Notes under the pieces: model-generated
What the model was told of the DNA's origin: nothing
The model's database searches: none
Seen by the model: only the letters and a program-made list of their open reading frames with translations
Translations under genes and position numbers: made by a program
Shown: one piece after another, positions 7,493 to 9,316 of the stretch
Position numbering within the stretch: the stretch's first letter is position 1
Layout of the letters: each line of letters opens with the position of its first letter
Source of the DNA: Polynucleobacter meluiroseus
GTDB lineage: Bacteria > Bacteroidota > Bacteroidia > Flavobacteriales_D > Crocinitomicaceae
Length of the DNA: 9,316 bases
Reading direction: 5' to 3'
NCBI GenBank assembly: GCA_943328715.2
Contig: CALQBB020000010.1
Location: 1 to 9,316, forward strand

Positions 7493-8428
7493 ATGAAAGT
7501 TTGGACGGTCTTGTTATTCATTGTGTTTTTTTCCTGCACCAAGGAAGTGAAAATCGATATTCCTGGATACCAGAATCAACTAGTTGTGGATGGAATCATT
7601 GAGACTGGCGGACATCCAATCGTTCTACTATCACAAAGTGCCAATATTTATGAGCAAAGTGATTTAGCAGCATACATTTCTCGTTTTGTTTATGATGCAC
7701 AGCTAAACGTCATTTCTGGGAACGACACGTTTCCCTTATCCCTGTTTACGATAGCTGAACTTCCGATAAACAGTCAGAAAAAGGTAGCTGAAATGCTGCG
7801 TTTAGATTGGAACGAAGCCTTACTACTTCCCATTAAAGTGTATAGTTCGATTGCCTTGGTTGCGCAAGCAAACACCTCCTACACCTTGGAAATTAAGCAT
7901 CAAGGGAAATCGTTCAAAGGAACCACTCATTTACCCAATCCCACTCCCCTGGATTCAATTTACTGGAAACCGGTCGCGGGAAATATGGAATATGGTTACT
8001 CTTGGGCACGTTTAAGCGATCCAGCTAATCAATTTGATGGATATAAATGGGAAGTGAAGCGCATTAACCTTAAAGCAAATGGCGAAGAATTAGACGATAT
8101 CTACAAACGTGGATTTGGTGGATTCTTTTCGGATCAATTTTTTGATGGTCAAACCATTGAGTTTTATTACGAGAATCCCTTAAAACGAAAGGACACCACC
8201 CATTTAAAGGAATTCAAAAGAATGTACCGTTTAGGAGATTCCGTGGTCGTAAAATTTTCAAAAATGGATCAACAGGTGTTTTCGTTTTACGATAAAAAAT
8301 ACGCACAACTGAACTCAGCTGCTAATCCATTTTCTACGCCGATTAATGTTCCATCTAACATCCCGGGATTACTCGGTGTGTGGGCTGGATTCTCTCCGTG
8401 TTATGATACGCTGTATTGCGTAGAATAA
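7493..8428 (+). CDS. DUF4249-like outer-membrane lipoprotein
   Basis: A 311-residue predicted lipoprotein: a short hydrophobic signal (about residues 3-13) ends in the lipobox FFSC with Cys15. The mature part opens with KIDIPGYQNQLVVDGIIETGG, closely like the start of DUF4249 proteins, where a short beta segment leads into an Ig-like fold. The middle has the family-like YTLEIKHQGKSFKGTT strand pair and PLDSIYW; the end has a GLLGVWAGFSPC strand and a Cys303/Cys309 pair that could form a disulfide. DUF4249 members are Bacteroidota lipoproteins usually found next to carboxypeptidase-regulatory-type TonB receptors; their biochemical role is unsettled, with help in surface substrate capture a common guess. 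Here the nearest receptor gene is about 3.9 kb upstream in the same orientation. The 17-base gap would allow operon membership, but a possible promoter sits in it. Confidence 0.8.
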   Translation: MKVWTVLLFIVFFSCTKEVKIDIPGYQNQLVVDGIIETGGHPIVLLSQSANIYEQSDLAAYISRFVYDAQLNVISGNDTFPLSLFTIAELPINSQKKVAEMLRLDWNEALLLPIKVYSSIALVAQANTSYTLEIKHQGKSFKGTTHLPNPTPLDSIYWKPVAGNMEYGYSWARLSDPANQFDGYKWEVKRINLKANGEELDDIYKRGFGGFFSDQFFDGQTIEFYYENPLKRKDTTHLKEFKRMYRLGDSVVVKFSKMDQQVFSFYDKKYAQLNSAANPFSTPINVPSNIPGLLGVWAGFSPCYDTLYCVE

Positions 8429-8443
8429 AAAAAATAGTTAGCC

Positions 8444-8468
8444 GAACAATCTTATGATAGAGTTGTTC
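8444..8468 (+). terminator. Weak hairpin between DUF4249-like and beta-helix genes
   Basis: GAACAATCT (8444-8452) pairs with AGA-G-TTGTTC (8459-8468), with one bulged G at 8462 and a TATGAT loop. It follows the stop codon of the DUF4249-like gene by 15 bases. The stem is AT-rich and no T-run follows on the + strand. On the - strand a T8 run (8427-8434) lies nine bases beyond the stem, too far for a standard terminator. It is a possible weak transcription end or 3'-end stabiliser, held with low confidence. Confidence 0.27.
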
Positions 8469-8469
8469 A

Positions 8470-8500
8470 TTTCATGTTACACATCATTTTTATCATGAAA
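8470..8500 (+). repeat. Inverted repeat spanning the beta-helix gene start codon
   Basis: TTTCATG (8470-8476) and CATGAAA (8494-8500) are perfect inverted complements separated by 17 bases, and the second arm contains the ATG start at 8495. In RNA this pairing would hide the start codon; in DNA the spaced dyad could be a protein-binding site. A seven-base arm can occur by chance, so function is uncertain. Confidence 0.3.
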
Positions 8501-9316
8501 GCATTATTCCTTACCATCGTTCTATTTATCATCGGAACAAGTCATTCTCAAACAGTTGTTGGTGGAGGTATCTACGCAAATACCACTTGGACCGCTGCCA
8601 ATAGTCCTTATTTGTTAACACAATCATTGGTGATTTTCCCAGGGAAAACACTAACCATTGAACCAGGAACAATCGTTCGAGTAACGGCTGACCAAAGCTT
8701 CAACACTGGAAATTTCATTTATTTAGAAGTGCGTGGAACATTGAATTCCATTGGAACAACAAGTAGTCCGATCACCTTCACATCAACGATTCCATCGAAT
8801 GAAACCAATTGGTTGGGTATCCGCATCAAAGGAAGTCAAGGTGGACTCGTGGAAATGGACCACTTCAAGTTGACGAATTCCTTCTACGGCTTGCATAACG
8901 ATATTGCAGAACCAGGAGTAAGTTATACTTTCAACGGATGTGAATTTAAAAATAACCAATACGCGATTCAACTCAATGCTGACATGGTTTATACAAATTG
9001 TTTGTTTGAAGAGAATGGTGTTGGAAACGCAGCACAAATTTCTTATGGCACCTTAACAGCATCCAATTGTCAATTTCTAAATAATTTCTGCTCTTTCACG
9101 TGGTCGAATAACATCAATGTTTCCAATTGTACTTTTACTGGAAATGAAAACAACATCGTAGGTTCTCCTGGAACTATAACTGATTGTATTTTCGATAACA
9201 ACACAAATGCCATTACAGAGTCAAATGGACAAACAATCGTCAATTGTAGTTTCGAAAACAATCAAATTGGCATTGATGCATCAGGATCTATGACCGTTAA
9301 CAATTGTTTCTTTCAA
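8495..9316 (+). CDS. Secreted right-handed parallel beta-helix protein (3'-truncated)
   Basis: An open frame of 274 codons from the ATG at 8495 to the last base of the window with no stop, so the gene continues beyond it. Residues 1-18 or 19 are a signal peptide ending in SHSQT. Residues about 40-90 contain strands typical of the start of a beta-helix (LVIFPGKTLTIEPGTIVRV, EVRGTLNSIG, PITFTST). NWLGIRIKGSQG at 105-116 is a hallmark capping rung seen in many Bacteroidota beta-helix exoproteins. From residue 149 rungs recur about every 20 residues, each with a Cys-x-Phe core: Cys149, 169, 192, 212, 231, 251 and 271. Such folds serve as polysaccharide lyases, adhesins or passive scaffolds; no catalytic site can be assigned here. 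A T9SS tail is expected at the missing C-terminus but cannot be seen. The gene starts 66 bases after the previous stop and may be a separate transcript. Confidence 0.88.
   Translation, partial: MKALFLTIVLFIIGTSHSQTVVGGGIYANTTWTAANSPYLLTQSLVIFPGKTLTIEPGTIVRVTADQSFNTGNFIYLEVRGTLNSIGTTSSPITFTSTIPSNETNWLGIRIKGSQGGLVEMDHFKLTNSFYGLHNDIAEPGVSYTFNGCEFKNNQYAIQLNADMVYTNCLFEENGVGNAAQISYGTLTASNCQFLNNFCSFTWSNNINVSNCTFTGNENNIVGSPGTITDCIFDNNTNAITESNGQTIVNCSFENNQIGIDASGSMTVNNCFFQ

Overview
The window looks like a piece of a Bacteroidota chromosome, probably Flavobacteriales and possibly near Fluviicola/Crocinitomicaceae (the lineage below phylum is a guess). The signs are two proteins ending in type IX secretion (T9SS) type A sorting domains, a TonB-dependent receptor with an N-terminal carboxypeptidase-regulatory-like domain, a DUF4249-type lipoprotein, AT-rich DNA, and start codons with no convincing Shine-Dalgarno sequence. 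All seven supported genes are on the + strand and cover almost the whole window. There is no gene-free stretch above 70 bases, and no tRNA, rRNA, CRISPR array or insertion sequence was seen.

Layout: (1) 1-822, the 3' part of a secreted protein with a lamin-tail-like domain and a T9SS tail. (2) 855-3602, an outer-membrane TonB-dependent receptor. (3) 3605-5869, a multidomain T9SS-exported endonuclease I-family nuclease. (4) 5866-6576, a lipoprotein consisting of a stand-alone 5'-nucleotidase C-terminal (substrate-binding) domain, started at GTG. (5) 6573-7475, the matching metallophosphatase catalytic domain with a twin-arginine signal. (6) 7493-8428, a DUF4249-like lipoprotein. (7) 8495-9316, the 5' part of a secreted right-handed parallel beta-helix protein that runs off the window. 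Genes 2 to 5 are packed with a 2-base gap followed by two 4-base stop/start overlaps (GTGA and ATGA), a strong sign of one translationally coupled operon.

Read together, genes 2-5 suggest an extracellular nucleic-acid scavenging locus. A surface or released nuclease would cut DNA or RNA, a 5'-nucleotidase built from two separate polypeptides would strip phosphate from the nucleotides, and the TonB-dependent receptor would import an oligonucleotide, nucleoside or other product. The domain calls are well supported by motifs; the pathway and the imported substrate are inferences. Gene 1 may belong to the same theme, because lamin-tail domains often accompany secreted nucleases, but its N-terminal part is outside the window. 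Genes 6 and 7 may be separate transcription units.

The points most worth a second look are the split, order-reversed 5'-nucleotidase with two different export signals, the nuclease-receptor-nucleotidase coupling, a perfect 9-bp hairpin just after a T7 run at the start of the nucleotidase lipoprotein gene, and a regular cysteine ladder in the beta-helix protein.
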